A DNA stretch of 64,000 bases from Prorocentrum cordatum. Its lineage: Eukaryota > Sar > Dinophyceae > Prorocentrales > Prorocentraceae. Under the pieces are notes generated by a model, which was not told the origin of the DNA, did no database searches, and saw only the letters and a program-made list of their open reading frames with translations. Made by a program: the position numbers and the translations under genes. Positions 17,961-29,420 of this stretch are shown piece after piece. Every line of letters starts with the position of its first letter. Position 1 is the first letter of the stretch. The stretch lies in the NCBI GenBank assembly GCA_963575745.1, contig CAUYUJ010014328.1:51001-115000 (forward strand), written 5' to 3'.

Positions 17961-20014
17961 GCAACGGTAGAACACGCTCTTTCGCATCATGGGACCTGGC
18001 CACGTAGATGACGCCGTTAGCTGAGTTCCGAGCGTACACAAAATCGAGCTGACTGTCCTGTGAGCACAAGATGTGATCGACTTGAAGAAGCTGCCAAAAG
18101 AATCGTTTGAGCACCAATTCGTTGGTGGCAACGAGCGACACGCGCACGAAAATCATCTTCAAGATCGGCGCCAGCACTGGCATGACATCCTTGATGCGAT
18201 CCGTTTGGACAGCACTGGCCAGCAGTCGTGTGTGGCACGGCAAAGGTTCCATATTCTTCAGCAGCGTCTTGAGCCGCCTGGGTGCCAAGCAGTCGTAGAC
18301 TAGCTCGTCCAGTTCAATAATGAAGACTATCGCCAGGCAGTTGAGGATAAGGTCATCGATATTGCTGGTCTTGCCGATGAAGAGGACGCCTGTGAAATCA
18401 AGCAATACGCATATGATCGCGCGGGGCACGGTGATGAGAGCCCAAATACAACGAATGCGCATCCGATTGATCTTTTCAAATCGAGCCGTAATGGATGACA
18501 AGTAAGGATCCTTTTGTACAGTCAGATTAACCTGAGTGGTATCCGATCGATCTAGCGTCATGACGGCTTGGGAAAAATGAACGATGGCGTCCATCTCCTT
18601 GACGATGACTCCGAGAAAGAGGATCTCTGCGATTATCATCAGCATGGGCCCGCCCCTTAAGAACTTCTGCACGTCCGACAAGATGCTGATCTGCCCAGCG
18701 GCGAAATGCACCTTCTGATTGGTGCTGCACACCTGGCTCGCCAAGGATTGCTTCGTCATGGGGTCCGCGAACTCTGAGTTGCGCGCGAGGCTCAGCCGAA
18801 ACTTGAGCAAATTACTGAGCGTCGACGAGTCCACGTTCGGTTTGAGCATGTATGTATAGACCACGAAGCAGAACGCGAGCTGGGATACGAGATTGACGAC
18901 GTAGCCGAAGAGCAGCGTAGCGGACACGTTCCATCCGAGCTCGGGGAACGCGAAAAACACCATGCTGTCCCATATTGACGTGTTGAGCTCGTACGCATCT
19001 GCCATGTCCAAGTCGTCCGTCCAATCGGCCTTCTCGGGCTTCACCTCCTGGAGCTTCACCTGTCGGGCCGGGCGAAAGGGGTGATAGCAAAGGGGGGGCT
19101 TGAGAATCAGCTCGCGCATAGCTGATTTTCCCGGCGCCCCCCGGCGCCGGAGGTTGCCATGCATCGAGGAAGTGGCCCCTCGGTGGGGCTGAAACCAGCT
19201 GCAAGCAGCAGATTTCGCAACCCGCCCTTTCCTATCCCCCCTTTCGTTCGGCCCGAACCTGGGACTCCTCGTCCACCTCCTCCTCCTCGTCCGCGTTTGG
19301 CTTCCGCGTGGCCGCGCTGGCAGGCTCACCTGCCTCCCCCCAGAGGCGGTCCGCCGCCCGGCGCACGGCGCCCGCCCCCTCCCCCGCGGTGCTGCCCTGG
19401 CGCGGCCGCGCGCTCCCCGCGGCCCCGGCTCCGCCCGCGCGCTCGCGGGGCTGCGCGGCGGGGGGGCGCTCCGAACCCGAGCGGCCAGGCGCCATCGCGT
19501 CGCTCTGCGGCCTGCTGGCGCCGACGCCCTCCCCCGGCTGCTCGAGCGCGCTGTCCTCGAGGCTCGGGGCGCTGAGCGCCTGGAGCTCCGCCTGGGGCGG
19601 GCCTGCGCGTGGCCCCCGAGCGGCAACGCCGCCTCCCGAGTGGTCGCGCTGGCGCCCGGCCTGGCGCTCCGCCTCCTCGGCAGCGCCCGGCTCCGCGCTG
19701 GCTTGCCCGCCTGCCTCCCTCCGGCGGCGCCTGCGGGGCTTCTCGTTCTCGCCCCCGGGCGGCTGCGGGTCTCTCGGCTCCGGGGCTGTCATCGCCCTGC
19801 CTTCGAAGCTCTCCGACGCCCCGGGTGCATCGCCTTCGGGGCTGCGACGCTTTCGGCGCTTGCGTCCGGTGGTACTGCCCGCGGGCTCGGCAGCGTCCAC
19901 CTCTGGCTCCTGGCACAGCACCGATGACACCGATGCGAGCGCCGATGTCATTGACTGGCGCACGCGTCGAGGCGTATCACCGATGGCACTGACGACGCTG
20001 GGTACCGATGACAT
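17957..20014 (-). CDS. Multi-pass membrane protein, dinoflagellate-expanded family
   Basis: Two exons. Exon 1, 20014 to about 19249, starts MSSVPSVVSAIGDTPRRVRQ and is a disordered, Arg/Pro/Glu-rich cytosolic-type tail of about 255 residues ending in an acidic DEEEEVDEES. Exon 2, 19059 to about 17957 after a CGACAG acceptor, encodes about 367 residues with hydrophobic spans near LLFGYVVNLVSQLAFCFVVY, MLMIIAEILFLGVIV, IWALITVPRAIICVLLDFTG and LNCLAIVFIIELDELVYDCL. The last resembles a signature (N-x-x-A-x-x-F-x-x-x-x-DEL) I know from dinoflagellate membrane proteins of unknown function. The end reads RSHDAKERVLPLLA before GC-rich repeats; more exons probably follow. A leader relic 58 bp upstream of the ATG supports the start. 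Channel or transporter activity cannot be claimed. Confidence 0.65.
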
Positions 20015-20072
20015 TGGGCGAGCACGGCAGGCGTCTCGCGCCACAAGCTTCGGGGCCCTTGGGCCCACACGG

Positions 20073-20093
20073 CTTGAGCCAATATGGCTGCGG
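20073..20093 (-). other. Spliced-leader relic upstream of the membrane-protein gene
   Basis: On the minus strand the site matches 19 of 21 bases of the dinoflagellate leader, ending CCATATTGGCTCAAG. It marks the 5' end of a once trans-spliced mRNA that was copied back into the genome. Confidence 0.75.
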
Positions 20094-20389
20094 AAGAGGA
20101 GGAAAAGGAGGAGGAGAGAGGCCACGGAGAATGGACAGCGGCGTTGTGCGTGCGTGTGCGCGCGTGTCCACTTATCCCCAAATCCAACCAACCCTCAGGG
20201 CGTGGGTGGTTTAACGAGTTTTGTCTTCCTCTTTCCACTACCCCTCCTTCCCCTGCTCAGGGCAGGAGTAGATCACTTTCCCGTATTAGTACACACCCCC
20301 TCCCCCACCCGGCCGGCGGCCACCCCGGAACCATGCCGACTCCATGCGGGCCCGCCCCCCACCATCCCTGCCAAAAAACAATACAACCG

Positions 20390-20392
<3 letters not shown>

Positions 20393-20432
<40 letters not shown>
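20393..20432 (+). repeat. (CT)n tract
   Basis: About 20 CT units. Confidence 0.95.
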
Positions 20433-20434
<2 letters not shown>

Positions 20435-20612
20435 CATTTGAAGCACGCGCGGCCAACCCGATGCGCCCCCGTCCCTCCCCCCCCACTATCCCTGTCACAA
20501 GACAATACAAAGTACACTTTGGGGCAAAGTCTTGGGTCATGTTCGCGAGGCCCGCGAACACTTTGTATTGCTTCTTTTAAGGACGGCGGGGGTGTCAGCA
20601 GATTCCCTGCTG

Positions 20613-20632
20613 TTGGCTCAAGATGGCTCAAG
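20613..20632 (+). other. Tandem partial spliced-leader relics
   Basis: TTGGCTCAAG is followed at once by ATGGCTCAAG: two successive 3' ends of the leader, as expected if a retroposed gene was trans-spliced and retroposed again. It lies 108 bp upstream of the ORF1-like start. Confidence 0.55.
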
Positions 20633-20739
20633 TGGTGCTCTTTGTATTTGGGCAACTCCCGTGGTGCTCTTTTGTTTGTCTGCATATATCCCCTTACCCT
20701 ACAATATTTTCTCACATACCTGTTGCATCTTTCCCCATT

Positions 20740-22179
20740 ATGCCGCCGAGCTCTCGACAGCCAGGCACCCCTGTGCGTGGAGTGTTGCAGGTGGCGCCAA
20801 CGGGTGCAGCTGCATCTGCATCGCTTGTGCCGACCACGCCGATCCCCCAGGACAAGAAGGCTCGGTTGTCCAGCCCGCTGCACGAGATGGACGGTATCGT
20901 TGACGACGCTGGAGCAGCGGCTGTGCCCGGGCCTGGCGCAGAGGCAGCATCAGACATAGATGAGACGGCCAGGGAGCTTTTTCAGCGAGGGTGTCACAAA
21001 CAAGTCGATTGCACATGTGCTTGCCATGAATTTGAAACCTCTCATCTCTGACGTTCGTTCTTTGCAAGATGACGTCGCTCGCATCGAGACGAATTTCGAC
21101 AATCTCAGTTCAGAAGTAGATGCTCGTTTTGGTGCCGTGGAGTCGGAAATGCAGGCCCAGAAAATCCAAATGGAGGAGTTGCACGCCGCTCTATCGAGAG
21201 GCGCCTCGCGTGCAAGTTCGGTTTCGGGAGCGGCGACGCCTGACAGCTACAGCGACATCGAGGCTGAGCTCATCGCAAAGGTTGCCAAGCTCGAAGCCCA
21301 GCTTGGGAAAATGAGCCACACTTCATGTACAGCTATCTTCGGTGGCCTCGGTGGTCAATGGAGCGAGGCTGACGCATGCAAAAGGCTGTGCAACACGCTC
21401 TCCGCGGATGGGGGGGGCCTCTCCCGGGCGCAGCATACGCAAAGGGCCAATTCGTGGATGTGTTGCTTGCGCAGTTCCCCACGGAGGCAGGCAGGGACAG
21501 GGCGATCCAGAAGATACGGGACAGCGGCCACGAATGGAACGGCACTCGCATGTGGGCTAAAATTGGCCGTCCCTTGGAGGAGCGTCTGCCAGAGTCGTTC
21601 GCGTCCTCCGTAACGAGGGTCCTCGTAGAGTGGGGGCGGTCGAGATCTGCTTTATATGTGGACCGCGACAGTGCTGTCCTTTGGACGCGACAGTGCTTTA
21701 TATGTGGACCGCGACAGGAAGCCTTTTGGACGTCCAGCGGATGTTCAGCGATTTTGAAAGCGCCAGTTGATAATGCCACCTGTTGCCAAAGGGTTGGGTA
21801 CGTCCCTGGGTATTTTTTTGTTGTTTTGTTTTTTTCCTTTTCCAACCTCATCGAGTTTGTGAAAACAGAGGGAAGGAGGCGACACCCCTCTGTTTTTGAC
21901 CAAACCTGCAACGCGTTAGGAAGCAGGAGGTCGGGGAGACGCGGGAGACCACGACTCCAACCCCCGCCCACACCATACAGGCCTTGCTGTACGGGGAGAA
22001 AGTGGGGGGGGGGGGGCGCAGTGCGCCTAGTGGCAGGAGCTGCCACCAAGAAAACAGGGATGCCAAAATCGACCATCCACACAAGGACGACGAGACCTGC
22101 CACCCCAGGTGCAGAGAGCGCCAGGACGGTGGCAGGCCTCGCCCCAGGTGTGGGGTATGCACACGGATGCCTGCCCTGA
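20740..22179 (+). pseudogene. LINE ORF1-like protein, two frameshifts
   Basis: Starts MPPSSRQPGTPVRGVLQ at 20740. The frame shifts at a T5 run near 20,985 into NLKPLISDVRSLQDDVARIE and EVDARFGAVESEMQAQKIQM, a coiled coil. It then reaches CTAIFGGLGGQWSEADACK and shifts back at a G8 run near 21,415 into KGQFVDVLLAQFPTEAGRD and MWAKIGRPLEERLPESF. TAIFGGL and GQFVDVLLAQF sit where RNP2 and RNP1 of an RRM would. Coiled coil plus RRM is the layout of many LINE ORF1 proteins, and similar dinoflagellate ORFs precede endonuclease/RT genes. No RT follows here. After about 21,650 homology fades, with a local duplication of TATATGTGGACCGCGACAG. Both shifts fall in homopolymers, so sequencing error is possible. 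Confidence 0.55.
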
Positions 22180-22498
22180 GGGCCAGTCGCATCGGGCCGT
22201 GCGCCATTGGCAGGAACAAAAACAACACACACCACGCGCCGTCCGCGCGAAGAATTGCAACGCACTGCATGCACAAGGCAAGTGCTAGGACGCAGGGGAT
22301 GGCCGTCTCCCCCCGCCCAGCTTGAAAAGTGCCACGGGGAAATCATAACATTTCATGATGAAGTTAGAATGGCATTAAGAGTAGTGGTATTCCAAGGCTG
22401 CCAGAGCTCCCACTTATTCTACACCTCCTGAGTCATTTCACAAAGTCGGACTAGAGTCAAGCTCAACACGGTCTTCTTTCCCCGCTGCTTATCCCAAA

Positions 22499-22542
<44 letters not shown>

Positions 22543-22700
22543 ATGGGAATCTCGGAGTGTTGCGCCCATCCTGCACAGGGACACGCCCGATTTAACCCTA
22601 CCCTCGCCCTCCTTTGGCGGCGGGGTGAGAGGAGCCCGCGCGCTCGTTGGCCGCGTGCCAGCGCAAAACCACGCAGCAAGGCACCGGTCCCCCAAGCGCG
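22180..22700. other. Unrecognised sequence
   Basis: Open frames overlap on both strands without conserved features. Confidence 0.4.
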
Positions 22701-22717
22701 GCCGCTGGCTAGCGTCT

Positions 22718-22762
22718 CCTCCTCCTCCTCCTCCTCCTCCTCCTCCTCCTCCTCCTCCTCGT
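22718..22762 (+). repeat. (TCC)n tract
   Basis: CTCCTCC triplets followed by GTCCTCC. Confidence 0.95.
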
Positions 22763-22829
22763 CCTCCTCCTCCATGGCGGCGCGCGCAACGGGGCAGGAG
22801 GAGGGGGGGGGACGTTTTGAAAGCAGGCC

Positions 22830-23155
22830 AGGTCCGGTCCGGGCCCCCGGACCTGGGGCCCGGACCTGGGGCCCGGACCTGGGGCCTGGACCTGGGCCCG
22901 GACCTGGGGCCCGGACCTGAGGCCCGGACCATGGGGCCTGGACCTGAGGTCCGGGCTGGAGGTCCGGACCTGAGGTCTGGATTTAGGGGCCCGCGGACCT
23001 GAGGTCCAAACCTGAGGTCCGGACCTGGGGCCCGGGCCTGGGGTCTGGACCTGCGGTCCAGACCTGGGGCCGGCCCCCAGGACCTGAGGTCCGGACCTGG
23101 TCCGGACCTGGGGTCTGGACCTGGGGCCCGGACCTGAGGCCCGGACCTCGAGCAG
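22830..23155 (+). repeat. 12-bp GGCCCGGACCTG minisatellite
   Basis: Repeats of GGCCCGGACCTGGGG and GGTCCGGACCTGAGG type; the core TCCGGACC/CCCGGACC is near-palindromic. Confidence 0.9.
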
Positions 23156-23159
23156 GTCT

Positions 23160-23640
23160 GGGCCGGCGATCAAAGCTGGGTCTTACGCGAGATGGCGTAG
23201 CGACCTTACGCGGCGGCTTACGCGGGCCGCCAGTGCGTCACACCACCTTGGAAACGAGGGCGTTTACGCGCGACCTTACGCGGGCAGCTTACGCGCCAAT
23301 TTCTGAGCACACGACTCCGTGTTTTTGCGTCGCTAATCTGCCTCTCCTGCTGGCGAACAGGGTCGGCGCCGCCAGCCTCCATTCCCTCTCAATTGGCCGA
23401 CCCCCCACATCTTCCAGTGCGCTCGAATTACGCTCCTCCACCGAAATCTCTTCCCACAAGGGGCCCGCTCCGCTTCCCGACAACGGCGCAAGAGGACCGC
23501 GTGAGCTTGAGTTTCGTCGGTGCCATCACAATATCAGCCCAAGACAACCTCAAGACAGCCTCAGAAGCCCCCAAGACGCTCCCTGAGGGCTCCAAGCGGA
23601 GTCCCAAAGGGCCCCATGAAAAGAAAATCTGCGATTCTCA
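23160..23640. other. Spacer with short TTACGCG repeats
   Basis: Several ACCTTACGCG/GCTTACGCG copies at 23,180-23,300. No gene seen. Confidence 0.4.
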
Positions 23641-23644
23641 ATGA

Positions 23645-24055
23645 GTTGTTCCGTGTTGTTCGCGTCCTCGCCTTTTCGTGCTTCCGACGCTCAAACACGG
23701 CCCAGGAAGCCGCCAGCACCGCCCCAAGACGGTCCAAGAGGCTGCCGAAAGCGCCCGAAAACGGCCCAAGACGGTCCCGAAATTGCCCAAGACGGCCTTA
23801 AGATCGCTCAAGAGGCCCCCCCAAGACGGCGAACAGGGCCCCAAGAGTGCCCCAAGAGGCTCCCGAGAGGGGGAACCCCAATTGACATGTGGAGCCTGCC
23901 GCTCCAAGAGGCCCCCAGGAGGCCCCAAGAGGCGCCTAAGAAGCCCCCGAGAAGCCCGCACGAGGCGCAAGAGAGCCCCAATGTCGGAATGTTTTTCGTC
24001 GTCGCCGTCGCCGTCGCCGTCGTCGTCCCCCTTCGGGGTCGGCGGCACTGGCCGC
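23645..24055 (+). repeat. GAGGCCCCCAAGA-type degenerate repeat, site 1
   Basis: CCCAAGAGGCCC-like units of 10-20 bp. The same family recurs at 54.4-54.6, 56.28-56.42, 59.05-59.46 and 61.56-61.96 kb. Confidence 0.7.
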
Positions 24056-24060
24056 TAGGC

Positions 24061-24345
24061 CTTCACAATAAATTGTAAGGACGTCCCAAGCGAGAGCGCA
24101 ATTCCTGAATCAAATGCGAAGAAGTCTCGGGCGGGAGCGGGGGTCTTGGCTAAATTGTAAGAACGTCTAAAGCGGGAGCCGTTGTTGTTGTAACCCGGGG
24201 GCCAGGGGCCCAGTTTGAGCAGGAAGACTTTCCCTCTCAAAAAACAAGGTGCGAGCGTCGAGGGGTACACTTTGATTCAGAAAGAACAGTCTGCACCGGT
24301 GGGGGGGGACCAACAATAATTATTCAGAAATGTGAATTCAACAAC
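24061..24345 (+). repeat. Satellite module A, copy 1
   Basis: Holds CGGGAGCCGTTGTTGTTG, ACCCGGGGGCCAGGGGCCCA, GCGAGCGTCGAGGGG and CAACAATAATTATTC in this order. The same order recurs at 24,941-25,346 and 29,421-29,880, and inverted at 31,440-31,740. Confidence 0.9.
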
Positions 24346-24720
24346 ACCAACAACAGTAGTTTTAAGACTGTTCGCCCTTATATGCTCGAGTGTCCAATAA
24401 CGCGTGTTTCCCAAACCCTCGATACCCGCCTTCTTCGTCTTCGATCGAACCCTTTTTGGTGGGTATATCTTCTTCCCTGCAGGCCGGGCCCTGGCAAGCA
24501 GCGGCCGCGGAGCGTCGGCCTGGCCAGCGGCAGCGCTGATCGGCGGGGCGGCCGCGGACCGTCGACCCGACCCCAAGAGGGACGGACAGGGGACCGACCA
24601 CGACGACGACGACGACGACGACAACGACGACGTCGAAGACGACGGCGACGACGACGGCGACGACGAGCGAAAGCGAGAGCGAGAGAGAACGACAGCAGGG
24701 CCACGAAAGGCACGAAGTAG
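24346..24720 (+). repeat. Satellite modules B and C, copy 1
   Basis: B runs from TTTAAGACTGTTCGCC through TTCCCTGCAGGCCGGGCCC to GTCGGCCTGGCCAGC. C is the following GAC/ACG triplet tract. Confidence 0.85.
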
Positions 24721-24940
24721 GCCACGAAGGGCGACAGCGGGGACACGAAGGGAATGATTATGGGGCCACGAAGAGCGCGAACGAGCGGGGACCACGAAGT
24801 GCAGATAATGCGGGGCCACAGAAGGCAACTATGGGGCCACTGAGGGTAGCAACTGGGCCACGCAGGACAATGAAGGGGACACAAATGGCGACAGCGGGGA
24901 CACGAAGGGCATGCACATGGGGCCACAACGGGCGCGACTC
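24721..24940 (+). repeat. Satellite module D, short copy
   Basis: GGGGCCACGAAGGGC-type 15-bp units mixed with variants. Confidence 0.85.
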
Positions 24941-25346
24941 CTGGGTGCCTGGGTGTCGGGAGCGCGGCGCTTGGGCAAATTGCAAGAAATTCCAACGCAA
25001 GGCTATTCGTCAGTAAGTTGCAAGCAAGTCTCCAACGAGAGCGCGACTCCAGAGCGCCGGGAGAGCGATTCCTAAATAAATTGTAAGGAAGTCCCAAGCG
25101 AGAGCGCGATTCCTGAATAAAATGCGAGGAAGTCTCGAGCGGGAGCGGGGGTCCTGGCTAAATTGTAAGGAAATCTCAAGCGGGAGCCGTTGTTGTTGTA
25201 ACCCGGGGGCCAGGGGCCCAGTTTGAGCAGGAAGACTTTCCCTATCAAAAAACAGGGTGCGAGCGTCGAGGGGCACACTTTGATTGAGAAAAAAACAGTA
25301 TGCACCGGTGGGGGGATCAACAATAATTATTCTTCAGAAATGAGAA
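24941..25346 (+). repeat. Satellite module A, copy 2
   Basis: Closely similar to copy 1 and to 29,421-29,880, including CGCGACTCCAGAGCGCCG and AAATTGTAAGGAAGTCCC. Confidence 0.9.
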
Positions 25347-25478
<132 letters not shown>

Positions 25479-26200
25479 TACTAGCACGTGGGGACACTCC
25501 GTTCTCACCAGTGCCAGGGTTTTCATAGGAGGCGGGCAATACCCCCACTTTGTGGGGGGGCCGGTTCAAGCTCTACCAAATTTCCAAACGACTCTTCGCC
25601 ACCACCCACACCCAGCTTCCCGCCCTATGACGTTCGGACACTTCACTTCGTGGCATGCGGACGACCGTGGCTACTATTCAGGGCCCCGCGGCCGACGACG
25701 ACGGCGTGCGCGCGCGAAGAAAAAACGAATGTGTCCCGCATGGTATTATTTGACAGGGATGATGGCCCTGGCAGGTGCGCAACCGTTGTTGCAGAAGTTC
25801 GAAAAAGTTGCTCGCAAAAGCCCGTTTGACAGAAATGTTTAAAAAGTGTTGGGTTTCCTACGAATCCGCAAGAGCGCGCGGGATGAAATTTTGACAATTT
25901 TTTTTGAAAAACCATTGGTTTTTTGATGTTTTTATGTTAAAATCGCTACGAAAACTAAGGTTTTGGAAGGATTTCGTCTTGCGCGCGCGAATGTCCACTT
26001 TACCTTATTTTTTGCAAGGGATTCTTGAAGTTTGGTTATGTTAGAACAAGAAATGTCCACTTTAGCTTATTTTTTGCAAGGGAAAACCGATCGTAACAAC
26101 ACAACCGGATCCGGACCAACCCGTTTTGCCTGAGACTTCCTCACGAAAATGATGAAAATGAGGCTGCGGCCTAGGCGCGGCGGGGGGGTCGCGCACCAGG
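25479..26200. other. Unique spacer inside the satellite block
   Basis: AT-rich in its second half, with a direct repeat AATGTCCACTTTA...TTATTTTTTGCAAGGG at 25,989 and 26,051. No gene. Confidence 0.5.
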
Positions 26201-26245
26201 GGCCCCAACAATAATTATTCTTAAGAAGAAATAATGTTCAACAGC

Positions 26246-26309
<64 letters not shown>

Positions 26310-27095
26310 CTAACAATCATGTTAAGACTGTTCGCGTTTACTGGCACGCGTGTCTTGTTTTCTGTATACCCCAACCCTCGAGACCCGCCCACTTCGTCTT
26401 CGATTGCACCCCTTTTCGGGGGAAATCTCTTCCTTGTCTGCCACGGACTAAAGGCGAGGAGCTCTCGTGCGAGAGCGCTGTTCCTGAGTTCGGGGGCCTC
26501 TCTGGCCAAGGGCTCTCGTAATACAGATGAACTATCGAACGGGAACCCTTGTCGCCGTGTCGGGGCCTCCACCAACTTGCCTGACTTACGAGAGAAACTC
26601 TCGATCGAGAGCGCCACTCTTGAGTTCGGGGGCCTCTCTGGCAAGGGCCTCTGCGAATACATCTTGAGGATGTATCGCACGAGAGCCCTTGTCGTCGTAG
26701 TTGGGCCTCCACCGATTTGCTTGAATCGCGAGCAAATCTCGAACGAGGGCGCCGTTCCTGAGCTCGGGGGCCTTCCTGGCCAGGGGTTCTCGGAGTAAAT
26801 CGTGAGGAGATATCGAGCCGGAGCCCTTATCGTCGTGGCTGGGCCTCCGCCAACTTGACTGAATTGCGAGGAAATCTCGAGCGAGAGCGCCGTTCCTGAG
26901 TTCGGGGGCCTCTCTGGCCAGGGTGTCTCGGGGTATATTGTGAGGAGAGATTGAGCGGGAGCCGTTGTCGTTGTAGCGGGGCCTCCGAGGGCACACTTTC
27001 ACACTCAAGCCGACGCTCGCGCGGGAACCCCGCTTTCCGAGAAAATGCAGCCGGCGTCGAGGGGACAGGGCGCAGAACCGCTTCCGATGATCAAC
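26201..27095 (+). repeat. Diverged A/B copy with its own short-unit repeat
   Basis: CAACAATAATTATTC, a (CAA)n run and a B-like segment, then four loosely repeated blocks with GAGAGCGCC.TTCCTGAG and GGGGGCCTCTCTGGCCA. Confidence 0.75.
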
Positions 27096-27500
27096 AATAA
27101 TCATTCTCTAGAAATGAATCATCATTCTCAACAGCAACAGTAACAACTAATTCAACATCAACAACATCAACAACAACAACAATAACCACAACAACAACAA
27201 TTCTAAGACTGCTCGCTCTCATCCGCTCGAGCTTTTCAACGTGTATTTCCCGAACCCTCGATAGCCGCCCTCTTCGTATTCGATCGTACCCCTTTTGCGG
27301 GGTATCTATTTCTTCCCTGCAGGCCGGGCCCCTGCAAGCGGCGGGATGGCCGCGGACCGTCGGCCTGGCCAGCAGCAGCGCCGATCGGCGGCAACCCGAC
27401 CCCAAAAGGGACCGACCGCGACGACGACAGCGACGCCGACGCCGACGACGACGATGACGGCGACGACGAGCGAAAGCCAGACCCAGAGCGAGAGCGACAG
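27096..27500 (+). repeat. A end, B and C modules, copy 3
   Basis: CAACAATAATCATTC, CAACAAC run, then TTCCCTGCAGGCCGGGCCCC, GACCGTCGGCCTGGCCAGCA and a GAC-type tract. Confidence 0.85.
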
Positions 27501-29420
27501 CGGGGCCACGAAGGGCGCGAACGAGCGGAGGCCACGAAGGGCTGATAATGCGGGACCACAGATGGCAATGACGGGTCCACTGGAAACGGGGCCACGTAGG
27601 GCAGCGAGGGGGGCCACGAAGGGCGACAGCGGGACCACGAAGGGCATGCATATGGGGCCACGGCGGGCGGGAACGAGCGGGGGTCACGAAGGGCATACGT
27701 ATATTAGGCCGCAGAGGGCAAGGACGGGGCCGCTGAGGGCTGCAACGGGGCCACGAAAGGCAGCGAGGGGGGCCACGAAAGGCGACGGTGGGGCCACGAA
27801 GGGCATGCATACGGGGACACGGCTGGCGTGAACGAGAAGGGGCCACGAAGGGCATACGTGTATGGGGCCGCAGAGGGCAAGGACGGGACGACCGAGGGTA
27901 GAAACGGGGCCACGAAGGGCAGCGAGGGGGCCACGAAGGGCGACAGCGGGGGCCACGAGGGGCGCGAACGAGCGGGGGCCACGAAGGGCATACATATATG
28001 GGGCCACGAAGGGTAGCGTATGGGGCCACGAAGCGCTGCAACGGGGCCACGAAAGGCAGCGACGGGGCCACGAAAGGCTGCAACGGGGCCACGAAGGGCA
28101 GCGAGAGGGCCACGAACGGGGACAGCGGGGCCACGAAGGGCATGCATACAAGGACACGACGGGCGCGAGCGAGCGGGGGCCACGAAGGGCATACGTATAT
28201 GGCGCCGCAGAGGGCAAGGACGGGGCCACTAAGGGCTGCAACGGGGCCACGAAGGGCAGCGAGGGGGGCCACGAAGGGCGACGGTGGGGCCAAGAAGGGC
28301 GCGAACGAGCGGGGGCCACGAAGGGCATACATATATGGGGCCACGAAGGGAGGCGAGGGGGCCACGAAAGGCTGCAACGGGGCCACGTAGGGCAGCGAGG
28401 GGGGCCACGAAGGGCGACAGCAGGGCCACGAAGGGCATGCGTATGGGGCCACGGCGGGCGCGAACGAGCGGGGGCCACGAAGGGCATACGTATATTAGGC
28501 CGCAGAGGGCAAGGACGGGGCCGCTGAGGGCTGCAACGGGGCCACGAAGGGCAGCGAGGGGGGCCACGAAGGGCGACGGTGGGGCCACGAAGGGCATGCA
28601 TATGGTACCACGACGGGCGCGAGCGAGTGGGGGTCACGAAGGGCATACGTATATGGGGCCGCAGAGGGCAAGGACGGGACGACCGAGGGTAGAAACGGGG
28701 CCACGAAGGGCGACAGCGGGGCCACGAAGGGCGCGAACGAGCGGGGGCCACGAAGGGCATACATATATGGGGCCACGAAGGGCAGCGAGGAAGCCGAAAA
28801 GGCTGCAACGGGGCCACGAAGGGCAGCGACGGGGCCACGAATGGGTGCGGGGCCACGAAGGACAGCGAGGGACCGATCAAGGGCTGCAGCGGATCCACGA
28901 AGGGAGGCGAGGGGGCCACGAAGGACTGCAACGGGGCCACAAATGGCAGCGAGGGGGGCCACGAAGGGCGACGGTGGGGCCACGAAGGGCATGCATATAA
29001 GGACACGACGGGCGCCAGCGAGCGGGGGCCACGAATGACATACGTATATGGGGCCGCAGAGGGCAAGGACGGGGCCACTGAGGGTAGAAACGGGGCCACG
29101 AAGGGCAGCGAGGGGGCCACGAAGGGCGACAGCTGGGCCACCAAGGGCGCGAACGAGCGGGGGCCACGAAGGGCATACATATATGGGGCCACGAAGGGCA
29201 GCGAGGGGGCCAGAAAGGGCTGCAACGGGGCCACGAAGGGCAGCGACGGGGCCACGAACGGGTGCAACGGGGCCACGAAGGGCAGCGAGGGACCGACAAA
29301 GGGCTGCAACGGGTCCACCAAGAGAGGCGAGGGGGCCACGAAGGGGTGCAACGGGGCCACGAAGGGCAGCGAGGGGGCAACGAAGGGCTGCAACGGAGCC
29401 ACGAAGGGCAGCGAGATCCC
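27501..29420 (+). repeat. Satellite module D, 1.9-kb copy
   Basis: Tandem GGGGCCACGAAGGGC units (15 bp) separated by short variable linkers, with recurring markers CATACGTATATGGGGCCGCA and GGGCATGCATA. Frames of up to 572 codons are open on both strands because the unit is a multiple of three and stop-free. Confidence 0.95.

Noticed and set aside
27684-29402. A 572-codon minus-strand open frame
   Set aside because: It is the GGGGCCACGAAGGGC satellite read in a stop-free frame; the opposite strand is equally open.
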